Notes: generated from the letters alone by a model not told the origin. DNA of 64,000 nucleotides from Armatimonadota bacterium (GCA_026003195.1 BPGU01000004.1:506317-570316), one strand, 5' to 3'. Counted from the first letter of the stretch, positions 51,727 to 63,271 are shown. A program made the numbers and translations.

Positions 51727-51780
51727 CTTAACAAGCGTTTAGTGTTTGGTATAGTACCCAAAGAGGGGAGGAAAATGCAA
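51727..51780 (-). promoter_or_regulatory. tetR promoter with candidate autoregulatory operator
   Basis: TTGCAT (51780-51775), 18-bp spacer, TACTAT (51756-51751). Directly downstream, CTTAACAAGCGTTTAG (51727-51742, plus strand) is an imperfect palindrome that overlaps the predicted transcript start. Confidence 0.6.
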
Positions 51781-51783
51781 GTG

Positions 51784-53592
51784 CTACTCCGCCACCTTCA
51801 GCACGCTGAGGAATGCTTCCTGCGGGATCTCCACATTGCCCAGCTGCTTCATGCGCTTTTTGCCCTCTTTTTGCTTCTCCAGCAGCTTGCGTTTGCGGGT
51901 CACGTCGCCGCCGTAGCACTTTGCCAACACGTTCTTGCGGAAGGGGGGGATACGCTCTGCCGCAATCACCTTACTGCCGATGGCTGCCTGGATGCGCACC
52001 TCAAACTGCTGGCGTGGCACCACCTCGCGCAGCCGCTCCACCAGGGCGCGCCCACGGCTGTAGGCACGGTCGCGGTGGGTGATGAAGCTGAGGGCGTCCA
52101 CCGGATCGCCGTTGATGAGGATATCCAGCTTCACCAGGTCCGACTGCCGGTAGCCTATAGGTTCGTAGTCGAAGGAGGCATAGCCTTTGGAGCGGCTTTT
52201 GAGCTGGTCATAGAAATCCAGCAGGATTTCCGCCAGAGGCAGGTCGTAGGTAAGCAGCACGCGATTCGGCGAGGGGTACTCCATCTTCACGAACTCGCCG
52301 CGTCGCTCCATCGCCAGCTCCATCATCGCTCCCACGTACTCACTGGGCACAAAGATGGTAGCACGAATATAAGGCTCTTCGACAGTGGCAATGGTTGTGG
52401 GTGGGGGCCAGTGTGCCGGGTTATCCAGCAGGATGACCTCGCCTTTGGTGGTGGTGATGCGGTACACCACGCTGGGCGCGGTGGCAATGAGCGAGAGACC
52501 GAACTCGCGCTCTAAACGCTCCTGCACGATGTCCATGTGCAGCAAGCCCAGAAAGCCGCAGCGGAATCCGAAACCCAGCGCGGCAGAGGTCTCCGGCTCG
52601 AACACCAGCGCCGCATCGTTGAGCTGCAGTTTCATCAGCGCGTCGCGCAGGTCGGAGAACTCTTCGCCATCCACCGGATACAGCCCGCAGTACACCATTG
52701 GCTTGACCGGCTTGTAGCCGGGCAGAGGCTCTTCGGCTGGGCGCTCGGCATCGGTGATGGTATCGCCCACGCGCGTATCACCGACGGTCTTAATGCCTGC
52801 GGTGAGGTAGCCGACTTCTCCTGTGCGCAGTTCGTCGCCCTCCTGCAGGCGCGGCGTGAAGAAGCCCACGCTGGTCACCTCGAATTCGCGCCCGGTGGAC
52901 ATAAAGCGGATACGCATGCCCGGGCGCACTACCCCGTCCACCACGCGGACATACACCACTACGCCCAGGTAAGGGTCGAAGTGCGAGTCGAAAATGAGCG
53001 CGCGCAGGGGCGCGTCCGGGTTACCTTGCGGAGGAGGCACTCGCTGCACCACTGCCTCTAAAATCTCTTCGGTGCCAATGCCCTCTTTCGCGCTGGCGAG
53101 GATGGCTTCGGAGGAATCCAGCATGAGGATATTTTCGATCTCCTCTTTCACGCGCTCGGGGTCGGCGGCGGGCAGGTCTATCTTGTTGATGACAGGGATA
53201 ATCTCCAGACCGTTATTCATGGCGAGGTTGACGTTGGCGATGGTCTGTGCTTCCACGCCCTGCGAGGCATCTACTACCAGCAGCGCGCCCTCGCACGCGG
53301 CGAGGCTACGCGACACCTCGTACGTGAAGTCCACGTGCCCCGGCGTGTCAATCAGGTTCAGCTCGTACTCCTGCCCGTTGCGCGCACGATAAGTCAGGCG
53401 CACGGCGGTCATCTTGATAGTGATGCCGCGCTCGCGCTCCAGGTCCATCTGGTCCAGCACCTGCTCCTGCATCTGGCGGGGGTCGATCGCGCCCGTAAAC
53501 TCCAGAATGCGGTCGGCAAGGGTGGACTTTCCGTGGTCGATATGCGCAATGATACAGAAGTTTCGGATATGGTCTTGCGGCGCGTGTTGCAT
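51784..53592 (-). CDS. lepA: Elongation factor 4 (LepA)
   Basis: 602 aa. Ribosome-associated GTPase that acts on stalled or incorrectly translocated ribosomes. G1 is [14 protein letters not shown]3 DTPGHVDF and G4 NKIDLPAA; the C-terminal LepA-specific domain carries the [16 protein letters not shown] stretch. The start at 53592 (MQHAPQDH) follows CAGGAGGCATCG, so an upstream GTG giving five more residues is less likely. Confidence 0.96.
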   Translation of the reverse strand: MQHAPQDHIRNFCIIAHIDHGKSTLADRILEFTGAIDPRQMQEQVLDQMDLERERGITIKMTAVRLTYRARNGQEYELNLIDTPGHVDFTYEVSRSLAACEGALLVVDASQGVEAQTIANVNLAMNNGLEIIPVINKIDLPAADPERVKEEIENILMLDSSEAILASAKEGIGTEEILEAVVQRVPPPQGNPDAPLRALIFDSHFDPYLGVVVYVRVVDGVVRPGMRIRFMSTGREFEVTSVGFFTPRLQEGDELRTGEVGYLTAGIKTVGDTRVGDTITDAERPAEEPLPGYKPVKPMVYCGLYPVDGEEFSDLRDALMKLQLNDAALVFEPETSAALGFGFRCGFLGLLHMDIVQERLEREFGLSLIATAPSVVYRITTTKGEVILLDNPAHWPPPTTIATVEEPYIRATIFVPSEYVGAMMELAMERRGEFVKMEYPSPNRVLLTYDLPLAEILLDFYDQLKSRSKGYASFDYEPIGYRQSDLVKLDILINGDPVDALSFITHRDRAYSRGRALVERLREVVPRQQFEVRIQAAIGSKVIAAERIPPFRKNVLAKCYGGDVTRKRKLLEKQKEGKKRMKQLGNVEIPQEAFLSVLKVAE

Positions 53593-53645
53593 CGATGCCT
53601 CCTGCACCGATGCGTATTGTATCCGAGAATGGGACGAAAAGTCAA

Positions 53646-54293
53646 TCAGGCGCCCTCCATCACCTTGTCCACTTCTGTCAACAGGCTGGTATAGCCCTGT
53701 ATCATTCGCCCCTTATCGCCGACAAAAAGGAAGTAGGTGGGCGTAGAAGTCACTCCCAAACGTCTGCCCGCGCTCAGGTCCTCGACAACCGCCTGCATCA
53801 CTTCCTTGCTCTTCATATCCTTGCGGAACTGCTCCAGATTGAACCCCAACGAGCGAGCGAACTCTTCCAGACGCTTCTCGTTGGCGTTTTGTTCATTGAA
53901 GATGAGGTCTTGCATTTCCCAGAACTTGCCCTGCCGATGTGCTGCTTCCGCTGCCTGAGCGTACAGCATCGCCCTTTCGTGGATATCCAGCGGGTAGTGT
54001 CGATACACCACGCGAATCTTGCCCTCATACTTGAGCAGGAGTTGCTCTACTGCCTCGCTTCCACGACGACAGGAGGGGCACTGCAGGTCGCTGAACTCCA
54101 CAATGACCACATCGGCGCTGGGATTGCCCTTTTCAGGTCTGCCCGAAGCGACCACATCGTTCAGTTTCAGTTCTGTCTCCTTGACCGGAGGCGGTTGTGG
54201 TGGGCGGGTGTAATAGTTCAGCGCAGCCAATCCTGCGCCTACAACCAGAACAAGCCCCAGCATGATGAGCAGAAAACGTGTCTCCGACTTCAT
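53646..54293 (-). CDS. DsbA-like thiol-disulfide oxidoreductase, membrane-anchored
   Basis: 215 aa. An N-terminal membrane anchor or uncleaved signal (about residues 8-27) precedes a thioredoxin fold with the active site C72-P-S-C75 in [10 protein letters not shown]. The cis-proline loop is VTSTPTYFL, before the C-terminal strand. DsbA-type proteins form disulfides in exported proteins. The VKOR gene immediately upstream (9 bp) is the expected reoxidation partner. The pair probably carries out oxidative folding in the periplasm without DsbB. Confidence 0.9.
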   Translation of the reverse strand: MKSETRFLLIMLGLVLVVGAGLAALNYYTRPPQPPPVKETELKLNDVVASGRPEKGNPSADVVIVEFSDLQCPSCRRGSEAVEQLLLKYEGKIRVVYRHYPLDIHERAMLYAQAAEAAHRQGKFWEMQDLIFNEQNANEKRLEEFARSLGFNLEQFRKDMKSKEVMQAVVEDLSAGRRLGVTSTPTYFLFVGDKGRMIQGYTSLLTEVDKVMEGA

Positions 54294-54302
54294 TTTTCCT
54301 CT

Positions 54303-54752
54303 CTATGCCTCAGATGGTATGGTGAGTAACTGCGGCTGTCGCCACGCCAGCCAGCTGAGCACAAACAATGCCGTGGCAATTATAGCAGAAGCTACACACC
54401 ACTGGCAAATCGCGTGAATGACGAACAGTTCGAGGTAGGTGAGGTACACCGAGACCACAAAGCCCACAGTGCCCCAGAGCAAGAGCAGGTGTGCGACCAA
54501 CCTCTGGTACTCTGCAGGCACAGAGGGTCTCAAGGCGCACAACAGTGCAAAGGACAGGTAGAACAGCGTCCCGTAAGCGGCCGTGGGTATGCCCAACAGG
54601 CGAGACGCAGGATGCTGTGCGACCCGGTCGCAACCGGCGTTCGTACAGGGGATTTCGGCGTTCTGTACGTGCCAGTACCACAGCAGGCTCGCCACAATCA
54701 GTCCTGCTACGGCGAGCGCGAACATCACGCGATTCATCCTGATGCTGTTCAT
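54303..54752 (-). CDS. Vitamin K epoxide reductase (VKOR) family protein
   Basis: 149 aa with four membrane helices (about 10-28, 58-75, 86-106 and 110-136). It has the CxxC C116-Q-W-C119 at the start of the last helix, and the paired cysteines C36 and C41 in IPCTNAGCDRV. Bacterial VKOR proteins pass electrons from DsbA to quinone. It is transcribed with the DsbA-like gene, following guaB by only 16 bp on the same strand. The C36-C41 spacing is shorter than that of human VKOR (43 and 51). Confidence 0.88.
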   Translation of the reverse strand: MNSIRMNRVMFALAVAGLIVASLLWYWHVQNAEIPCTNAGCDRVAQHPASRLLGIPTAAYGTLFYLSFALLCALRPSVPAEYQRLVAHLLLLWGTVGFVVSVYLTYLELFVIHAICQWCVASAIIATALFVLSWLAWRQPQLLTIPSEA

Positions 54753-54768
54753 ACTCCTCCATCCGCAG

Positions 54769-56322
<1,554 letters not shown>

Positions 56323-58518
56323 TCATGCGCCACGTCGCACGCGAGTGGCCACCTCGCCCAATAGAGTAAACACCGTTGTGCCCTGCGCACCCAGTGCAAT
56401 CGCCTGTCGGAGATGCTCCTCCGCACGTCGGAAGTCTCCGTCCAGCATATAGAGCTCTCCCAGACGCACGTGGTGCGCGCTTTCACGCGGATCCAGACGT
56501 GCTAGGGTCTCCAGCGCACGTATCTCTCGGTCCACCATGCCGTGGTCCTTGCTGAACTCGGCGAACTCTTTCCATATCTGCACGTTCTCCGGGTCCAGGG
56601 TGACGGCGCGTTCATACATTTTGGCGGACGCAAGCACGTCGTGGTCGGTGAGGTGTTTCATCTGCGCTGCCATCGTGAGCGCGTGGACGTTGTCGCTGTC
56701 GATGTTATCCAGCACATGCTCGAACACTGTCAAGGCGGCGGGATACACCTCCAGCCGCGCCAGCGCATCCCCGAGAAGTAGATTCGCCTCCAGGTGCAAC
56801 GGCTGCAGGGCAACGGCTGCCTGTAACGCCTGCAACGCACTGGTAAGGTCGTTGGTATACTCCAGCAGGAGTTTGCCCGTGTGCAGCTGCGCTTCGAAGT
56901 CATCGGGAGCAATCTCTGCCGCCTGCTGGTAGTAGGCAAGGGCGTTTTTGGTTTCGCGACGGCGCAGATACTCCGCGGCTATCCACTTGCGCACCTGGGC
57001 ATTCTGTGGCTGCTCTTCCGCCAGACGCTTCCAGAGCTGTAACGCCAGTTCGGGAGGGCGTTTTTCCTTCGCATAGAGCGCGGCGACGCTTTCGCACATG
57101 CCGGGCCACTCTTTGCGGGCGTGCAACACCTTCTGGTAGACATAGGTGGCTTCGTGGTTTGTCACGCCGTTTTGCGCATACGCCTTTGCCAGCGCGACCA
57201 GTATTTCCGTATCGTCCGGGTAGTTTTTGTGGGCAACGGCGTACACTCCCATCGCCTTCCGGGAGTAGTCCTCCGCCTTCGTCAGAGCTCGGGCATAGGC
57301 GTATGCGATGGCTGCATCGGAAGGATTGTGCTCCAACGCTTTGGCGTAAAGGCTGATAGCTGTTTTCGTTTGCACTCCACGCTGGGCGAGGCAATGTGCC
57401 ATTGCGGATTGCACTTCGAGGATATCGCCGCCTATCTCCTCCAGCACAGGCGCAAGCGTCTTTTCGCTCTTTAACGCTCTCTGGTAAAGCTCTTCTGCCT
57501 GCTCATCATACACCTTGTTGTGTGACAGGGCGAGTACCAGCGCAGCGAAAGTGTATGTATCATCGGGCTTCTGGGCGAACGCTTCACGGTATACCGGCAG
57601 GGTCTCCTGGTCATAACACTGCATCAGCATCTGGCACCTTGCCAGCGCTTCCACGTAGCGGCTGCGGGAATCTCCGCCCAGGGCGATTGCCGCACGCAAC
57701 ACCTCCGCTTCCCATGGCTTGCCCTGCACGTGGTCTGCCACCCACCCCGCCAGAAAGTGCGTGTTGGCAGCATCGCGTGGTGCATGTTTGAAGAAGGCAT
57801 AGTACACCTTCAACGCCTGCGGGTCGGTACGAGGGGGATACGCGCGTGCCAGATAGGTGAGCCATCCCTGGTGACGGGGGTTCTCGGTGTAGGCACGCGA
57901 GACCACATCCACACACTCCGGGGTGACGTTGCCCTCGTGCACGATGAGGTTGGAGAGCTCCTCCAGCATTTTGGAACGCGAGAGACCGAACCGCTCCCAC
58001 AGGGGATGCTCTTTCCACTCCTCGCGAACGACCCGCACCCATACCGGTACCATCTGCTCATCCTGCGGGATCCAACCCTGCTTGTAGGCTGCCGCCAGCA
58101 GAAACGCTGGGCCGGGGTCATCGGGTTGTACGGCAAAACGACGGCGGTACACTTCCACCCGACCTGTGGAGAACACACCCGACCCCACGTCTGCCTCTAC
58201 CAGACACCTTTCCAGGCGGGTTCGGCTGATGTCGTCCAGATGGCTACACTTCAAAGCAGCGAGATAGAAGGCAAACGCCATCCGGCTAGTGCGCGGGGGG
58301 TCTTCCAGCGACCATTTGCGTGCCAGAGCCACCACGCTTCTGCGGTATGCCACCAGCACACTGGCGAGAACTCCCATCAGGCTCCCCGCCACAGCCGCAA
58401 AGGGGTGAACAGGGAACAGCGCTATGGCGCCGACCGCAGCGCCGATACCTCCAAATGCCCATTGAATCTGACGAATCACACGCTCTTCGTGATGCGTTGA
58501 TGCCGCCCGTAAAGCCAT
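56323..58518 (-). CDS. Large TPR-repeat protein, membrane-anchored
   Basis: 731 aa from the ATG at 58518 (AAAGGA 12 nt upstream). Two hydrophobic stretches near the N terminus (about 20-37, 40-58) are followed by a basic turn. The remainder consists of about ten to twelve degenerate 34-residue TPR helices (LAKAYAQNGVTNHEATYVYQ, AAEIAPDDFEAQLHTGKLLL, LDPENVQIWKEFAEFSKDHG). It probably acts as a scaffold, but the partner is not shown. An open frame extends 66 codons upstream but lacks protein character. Confidence 0.8.
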   Translation of the reverse strand: MALRAASTHHEERVIRQIQWAFGGIGAAVGAIALFPVHPFAAVAGSLMGVLASVLVAYRRSVVALARKWSLEDPPRTSRMAFAFYLAALKCSHLDDISRTRLERCLVEADVGSGVFSTGRVEVYRRRFAVQPDDPGPAFLLAAAYKQGWIPQDEQMVPVWVRVVREEWKEHPLWERFGLSRSKMLEELSNLIVHEGNVTPECVDVVSRAYTENPRHQGWLTYLARAYPPRTDPQALKVYYAFFKHAPRDAANTHFLAGWVADHVQGKPWEAEVLRAAIALGGDSRSRYVEALARCQMLMQCYDQETLPVYREAFAQKPDDTYTFAALVLALSHNKVYDEQAEELYQRALKSEKTLAPVLEEIGGDILEVQSAMAHCLAQRGVQTKTAISLYAKALEHNPSDAAIAYAYARALTKAEDYSRKAMGVYAVAHKNYPDDTEILVALAKAYAQNGVTNHEATYVYQKVLHARKEWPGMCESVAALYAKEKRPPELALQLWKRLAEEQPQNAQVRKWIAAEYLRRRETKNALAYYQQAAEIAPDDFEAQLHTGKLLLEYTNDLTSALQALQAAVALQPLHLEANLLLGDALARLEVYPAALTVFEHVLDNIDSDNVHALTMAAQMKHLTDHDVLASAKMYERAVTLDPENVQIWKEFAEFSKDHGMVDREIRALETLARLDPRESAHHVRLGELYMLDGDFRRAEEHLRQAIALGAQGTTVFTLLGEVATRVRRGA

Positions 58519-58702
58519 TGCACCGCAACATCCTTTCTGTGACAATCTCTTACCAGAGGGTTGTTCCATAAAATTGCGGGTTTTGGGGAAGGTATCCCGG
58601 AGTGGATGAGGTTGCTCGGAGCGAGAGACGCTCATCCACCGATGACACCGACGCTCAGAACTTGTTACCGTTCTTCCCGCATATTGTCCCCATCCGTTCG
58701 GC

Positions 58703-58731
58703 TTGACATCCAGCAAAAGTCAGCATATAAT
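58703..58731 (+). promoter_or_regulatory. Perfect consensus sigma-70 promoter of the pyrophosphatase gene
   Basis: TTGACA (58703-58708), 17-bp spacer, TATAAT (58726-58731): a full match to consensus at optimal spacing. The ATG at 58821 follows GGACAGGAGG. Confidence 0.9.
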
Positions 58732-58820
58732 AACAGCGTGAGTTTGTTATCCAGCCAAACTCACCTCTTGCTCAACACGGTATCACTTCGACGAAAATAA
58801 CAGGAGGACAGGAGGCAGCG

Positions 58821-61250
58821 ATGCTTTTGACAATACGAGCGGGACGCCAGAGCGTTGCTCTCTGGGCGTCTACGCTGTTTGCGTTGCTAGCCGTCTCACG
58901 AGCGCATGCCGCTGAAGCCATCGAACTTCCCCCCTTTGGTCCTACCGAGCGTATGGTGCTGTGGGTGGTGCTGCTGTTCGCTCTGCTAGCGGTAGGGTTT
59001 GGCTTGTGGTTGCGCGCGTGGACGCTGAAGCAAAGTCCTGGCAACGATAAAATGCAAGAGGTCGGGCGTGCCATTCAGGACGGCGCGTATGCCTACCTGA
59101 AACGGCAGGCGAAGACCATGATCTGGTTCGTGCTGCTGATTACGGTGGGCTTGTGGTTACTGTACACACCCGTCTATTCCGACAAACCCATCCTCGCCGT
59201 CGGCGTGGCGATAGCGTTCTTCATGGGCGTTGGCGCCTCGTACTTCGCCGGTGTGGTGGGTATGGATATGGCGGTCAAGGGCAATATGCGCACCGCTAAT
59301 CAGGCGCTCACCACCTTTAAGGGCGCACTGGAAACCGCCTTCCGTGCAGGCGCGGTGTCGGGCATGGCAACCGTCGGTTTGGGGCTGCTGGGCGCGATTA
59401 TCATCTTCCTGCTGTTTAAGGAAGATGCGATGAAGGTGCTGGTCGGCTTCGGGTTCGGCGGTAGCCTCGCTGCACTGTTCATGCGCGTGGGGGGTGGTAT
59501 CTACACCAAAGCAGCCGACGTGGGCGCGGACCTGGTGGGGAAGGTGGAGGCGGGTATCCCCGAAGACGACCCGCGCAACCCCGCCACTATCGCCGACAAC
59601 GTCGGCGACAACGTCGGTGACTGCGCCGGTATGGCGGCGGACGTGTTTGAGTCCTATGAGGTTACCCTTGTGGCGGCGATTATCCTGGGCGCCGCGACCG
59701 CCAGTGTCCTGACCGGTGCGGCGGTGCTGAAACTCATCGTGTACGCCCTGCTAGTGCGTGCGGTGGGCGTGATCGCCTCTATCATCGGCGTGCTGGGCGT
59801 GCGCGGAGCTGACCGCGAAGACCTGGACCCCATGCGTCCCATCAATGTGGGCTTCAACATCTCGTGGTGGGTCGCTCTGGCTGGGTTCGCCGTCGTCAGC
59901 TACTTCCTGATGAACGACATTGCCCTCAAACCGGAGCTGGGCGGTACGCAGGTGGATTGGTGGCGGTTCTTCCTCGCGAATGCCGCCGGTCTGGTGATGG
60001 CGCTGCTCATTGAACGCCTCACCGAGTACTTCACCTCTACCGAGAAGAAACCTGTTACCGAAATCGCCTACTCCTCTAAAACCGGTCCCGCCACGATGAT
60101 TATCGAGGGTTTCGCCACCGGCTTGGAAAGCAGTGTGTGGGCGGTGGGCGCGATAGTAGTGGCTCTACTGACGCCACTATTCATCTTCCCGCCCGAGCAG
60201 TTCGGTGGCGCCATCCTCTCCTTCTACGGCATCGCGCTGACCGGTCTGGGGCTGCTTGCCACCACCGGTTTCATCCTGGCGATGGACACCTTCGGTCCCA
60301 TCTCCGACAACGCCAATGGCATCTTCGAGATGTCTGGTGCCCTGAAGGAGCAGAAGGTGGTGCCCGGTCGCCTGAGCGGTGACCGCATCGTACACCGCCT
60401 CGACTCGGTGGGGAACACCACTAAGGCGCTGACCAAGGGCTTTGCGATTGCCACAGCGGTCGTGGCGGCAACCGCCCTGTTCCACTCTTTTGTGGAGGAT
60501 GCGAAGCTGGTGGGCAAGGGATTGCCGCTGGACTTGCCGGAGATATTCATCGGCTTGCTGATTGGTGGCGCAGCACCGTTCCTGTTCTCCGCGTTCTCCA
60601 TCAAGGCGGTGGGGCGTGCTGCGTTCCAGCTGATTGAAGAGGTACGCCGGCAGTTCCGTGAGCGACCGGGCATTATGGCAGGCACCGAAAAGCCCGACTA
60701 CGGACGGAGCGTGGCTATCGTCACTGCCGCCGCACAGAAGGAGCTGCTCGGACCGGGTGTGCTGGCAATCGCTCTGCCGGTGCTAGTAGGCTTTGGCATG
60801 GGCTTCAGCGATCCGGTGAAGGGTGCGCAAGCGCTGGGAGGCTATCTGGCAGGGGCTATCCTCACGGGGCAGCTCATGGCGGTGTTGCTTGCCAACTCAG
60901 GTGGCGCATGGGACAACGCCAAAAAGAAAATCGAAGACGGCTTGTTCGGCGGTAAGGGTACTGAGTACCACAAGGCAGGCGTTATCTGCGATACCGTCGG
61001 CGACCCGTTCAAGGATACCGCCGGTCCCGCCCTGAACCCGCTGATCAAGGTGATGAACCTGGTAGGCATTCTGATTGCGCCGGTGGTGATTCAGCCGATT
61101 GCTCCTGCTGCTCGTGCGGCGATTGTGCTGGTCGCGCTGGCGGCTCTGGCGTTCGCGGTCTACTGGAGCAAGCGAGGCTCTATCGTGGACCAGGTGGAAC
61201 TGGCAACCACCTCCGCCGAACCGGTTCCAGCAGGCAAAGACGACCGTTAA
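58821..61250 (+). CDS. hppA: Membrane-bound proton-translocating pyrophosphatase
   Basis: 809 aa with about sixteen membrane helices. Couples PPi hydrolysis to ion pumping. Catalytic motifs are DVGADLVGKVEAGIPEDDPR and NPATIADNVGDNVGDCAGMA, and GPISDNANGI is also present. The region GNTTKALTKGFAI has K and T at the positions that mark K+-independent enzymes (in K+-dependent ones, A and G or A), which indicates H+ pumping without K+. The first 31 residues (RAGRQSVALWASTLFALLA..., ending RAHAA) look like a signal peptide ahead of the first core helix. A consensus promoter and a strong terminator enclose it as a single-gene unit. Confidence 0.96.
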   Translation: MLLTIRAGRQSVALWASTLFALLAVSRAHAAEAIELPPFGPTERMVLWVVLLFALLAVGFGLWLRAWTLKQSPGNDKMQEVGRAIQDGAYAYLKRQAKTMIWFVLLITVGLWLLYTPVYSDKPILAVGVAIAFFMGVGASYFAGVVGMDMAVKGNMRTANQALTTFKGALETAFRAGAVSGMATVGLGLLGAIIIFLLFKEDAMKVLVGFGFGGSLAALFMRVGGGIYTKAADVGADLVGKVEAGIPEDDPRNPATIADNVGDNVGDCAGMAADVFESYEVTLVAAIILGAATASVLTGAAVLKLIVYALLVRAVGVIASIIGVLGVRGADREDLDPMRPINVGFNISWWVALAGFAVVSYFLMNDIALKPELGGTQVDWWRFFLANAAGLVMALLIERLTEYFTSTEKKPVTEIAYSSKTGPATMIIEGFATGLESSVWAVGAIVVALLTPLFIFPPEQFGGAILSFYGIALTGLGLLATTGFILAMDTFGPISDNANGIFEMSGALKEQKVVPGRLSGDRIVHRLDSVGNTTKALTKGFAIATAVVAATALFHSFVEDAKLVGKGLPLDLPEIFIGLLIGGAAPFLFSAFSIKAVGRAAFQLIEEVRRQFRERPGIMAGTEKPDYGRSVAIVTAAAQKELLGPGVLAIALPVLVGFGMGFSDPVKGAQALGGYLAGAILTGQLMAVLLANSGGAWDNAKKKIEDGLFGGKGTEYHKAGVICDTVGDPFKDTAGPALNPLIKVMNLVGILIAPVVIQPIAPAARAAIVLVALAALAFAVYWSKRGSIVDQVELATTSAEPVPAGKDDR

Positions 61251-61263
61251 CCCGTCGATATAC

Positions 61264-61295
61264 GGGGCGAGCGGCGAATCCGCTCGCCCCTTTTT
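61264..61295 (+). terminator. Rho-independent terminator of hppA
   Basis: Perfect 11-bp stem: GGGGCGAGCGG (61264-61274), 5-base loop, CCGCTCGCCCC (61280-61290), then TTTTT (61291-61295). The remainder of the gap to 61531 has a short open frame at 61312-61506 and a TATAAT at 61494-61499, but nothing else I can support. Confidence 0.92.
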
Positions 61296-61531
61296 GGTCA
61301 AATGGATAAAAATGGAACGGCTGGTCACTCACCTCCACCAGGTAGCAATCCATCACGACCTCGCACAGTTCCACCAGTGGCTGTGCACCTGCATGCTCTA
61401 TGTGCAGTCCGGCACACCTCCCACCGATCGCGAGGTGGCCCAAAGCACAGGACGGACAAGGGCGAGTTCCTGCGCCGGTACCCTCCCGACGAGTATAATA
61501 AGGTAGATCAGGTCAGGATATCAGATTGCCT

Positions 61532-62260
61532 ATGGAAGAAACCCAAAGTGCTCAGCGAAGTCAGCCCGAATCTCAGCCTCTGGAAAGCACCCATCCTTTC
61601 ATGCAGTGGCTGCGTACTTATCTGCTTTGGGCGCGGATTATGGGGGTAGAGCCGAAGGTTTTTGTCTTTCCTCCCGACGAAGAGCCTTCTGTAGAGAACA
61701 ACCTGCGCTGGCGGAAAGATAACCTGTGGATAAGGCAAGACCTGCTAGAACAAGTATCTCCGCGTCTGTTAGCCATCCTTGCCGTGCGTCATTACATCGA
61801 ACAAGGGGTTTGGAGCAGATACCTGATGCTGGTTGTGCTGTCTGGCGCCCTGGCGCTGTCGGTGACACTGGCGATTTCGGCGTACATCCGCCGTTTGCTG
61901 GGCGCAAATCCGCTCTGGGAGCTGATACACGTGTTCGTCATACCTGTGTTGATGGAGGCACCCGAGCATCTTCGCGACCTGGCGCGTCGTCAGGCAGATG
62001 ATGAAGCTTTCGAGCAACTGAGTGAACCTCAAATGTTCCTGCAAGCTATGCAGACCGCTCTGGAGGAAAGCTACCGTCAGGGAGAAACCGATAAGCATCT
62101 CGAGAAGATGCTCAAACGGCTCAATCGGCTGCGGGCGAAAGTGGGGGAAGCACCCCTCACGCTACAAGAGGTGAAGCAGCGAGTGGGAGAGCCACCTGCG
62201 GAGCAGCAGGAAGAAAGTCCAGCCACAGTGAATACTGAAACACAGGAGGAGGAGGAGTAG
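61532..62260 (+). CDS. Membrane protein, perhaps a degenerate M48 peptidase homologue
   Basis: 242 aa. Two membrane segments (about residues 93-112 and 121-142) lie after an N-terminal soluble part (WLRTYLLWARIMGVEPKVFV) and the helix LLAILAVRHYIEQG. In M48 proteases that helix would carry HExxH; here it reads VRHYIEQG and the zinc motif is absent. The C-terminal region is a charged coiled coil (HLEKMLKRLNRLRAKVGEA) with a glutamate-rich tail. Function unknown. A similarity to M48 is my reading of the layout, not a match. The S66 gene follows 9 bp later. Confidence 0.65.
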   Translation: MEETQSAQRSQPESQPLESTHPFMQWLRTYLLWARIMGVEPKVFVFPPDEEPSVENNLRWRKDNLWIRQDLLEQVSPRLLAILAVRHYIEQGVWSRYLMLVVLSGALALSVTLAISAYIRRLLGANPLWELIHVFVIPVLMEAPEHLRDLARRQADDEAFEQLSEPQMFLQAMQTALEESYRQGETDKHLEKMLKRLNRLRAKVGEAPLTLQEVKQRVGEPPAEQQEESPATVNTETQEEEE

Positions 62261-62269
62261 CCGAGGTAC

Positions 62270-63211
62270 ATGCCACGCATCAAACCACCTGCGTTGCGCC
62301 CGGGCGACACCATCGGTGTGGTATCGCCCAGCAGCTATAAAGCCCTCGAAGCGTTGCAGCCGGGGATTGAAAAGATTCAAAGACGCGGCTACCAGCTCGT
62401 CTTCGGCGAGCACGCCTTTGACCGTCGCGGCTACCTAGCCGGTGAAGACCGTGACCGCGCCGCCGACCTGAATGCCATGTTTGCCCGCAAGGATGTGAAA
62501 GCTATCCTCTGCACCCGAGGCGGCTACGGGGCGTCGCGCATTCTGGATTACCTGGATTGGGATGTTATCCGTGCTCACCCCAAACCGCTCATCGGCTATA
62601 GCGACATCACCACCCTGCATATCGCTTTCCTGCGCAACACCGACATGGCGGTCTTTTACGCGCCGATGATTATCACCCTTGCCCGCGATGTTTCGGAAAT
62701 GACCATCAACAACCTCTTCGAACTGCTGGAGAAGCCGGAACCGCTGGGTACCTACGACACGCGCGAGGGAAACGTGCAAACTCTGGTGCCCGGAGTCGTA
62801 GAGGGTGAATTAACTGGCGGTTGCCTGTGCCTCGTCACTGCCACCTGTGGCACACCGGAGCAGATAGACGCGAAGGGCAAAATCCTGTGTCTTGAAGACG
62901 TGGATGAAGCGCCTTATGCAGTAGACCGGATGCTGACCCAATTGAAGAGATGTGGGGTGCTGGATGAGGCAGCAGGTTTCGTCATCGGTGAAATCACCAA
63001 CTGGGAACAGCACGCAGGCGACCCTTCGGAGACGCTCACCATCGAGCAAATCTGGCAGGACATCATCGTGCCTCTGGGCAAGCCTGCTATTATCGGTTTC
63101 CCCTTCGGGCATGTCACCAATCCGCTGACGATACCACTGGGCGTACGAGCACGTCTGGATGCCACTGCGGGGACACTGACTCTGCTCGAACCAGCAGTAT
63201 CCCCGGCGTGA
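62270..63211 (+). CDS. LD-carboxypeptidase, family S66
   Basis: 313 aa. Cleaves the L-D bond of tetrapeptides in cell-wall recycling (LdcA type). The nucleophile is S111 in LIGYSDITTLHIAF. The Glu/His partners are probably in LEDVDEAPYAVDRML and GFPFGHVTNP. N-terminal PPALRPGDTIGVVSPSS is the usual start. No signal peptide is seen, consistent with cytoplasmic peptidoglycan recycling. It runs towards the convergent erpA gene. Confidence 0.93.
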   Translation: MPRIKPPALRPGDTIGVVSPSSYKALEALQPGIEKIQRRGYQLVFGEHAFDRRGYLAGEDRDRAADLNAMFARKDVKAILCTRGGYGASRILDYLDWDVIRAHPKPLIGYSDITTLHIAFLRNTDMAVFYAPMIITLARDVSEMTINNLFELLEKPEPLGTYDTREGNVQTLVPGVVEGELTGGCLCLVTATCGTPEQIDAKGKILCLEDVDEAPYAVDRMLTQLKRCGVLDEAAGFVIGEITNWEQHAGDPSETLTIEQIWQDIIVPLGKPAIIGFPFGHVTNPLTIPLGVRARLDATAGTLTLLEPAVSPA

Positions 63212-63223
63212 AAACATAAAAAA

Positions 63224-63271
63224 GCACCGGTTAAGCCTTGCCGTCGCGAGCAAGAAGAAGAAAACCGGTGC
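63224..63271. terminator. Inverted repeat between convergent genes
   Basis: GCACCGGTT (63224-63232) and AACCGGTGC (63263-63271), with an inner CTTGC/GCAAG pair in the 30-base loop. An A run before the left arm would be a T run on the minus strand, so it may end erpA transcription, and possibly both. Confidence 0.5.

Noticed and set aside
61312-61506. 64-codon plus-strand frame between hppA and the M48-like gene
   Set aside because: No ribosome site, sits directly behind a strong terminator, and the sequence shows no recognisable domain. A TATAAT at 61494-61499 near its end suggests promoter DNA instead.
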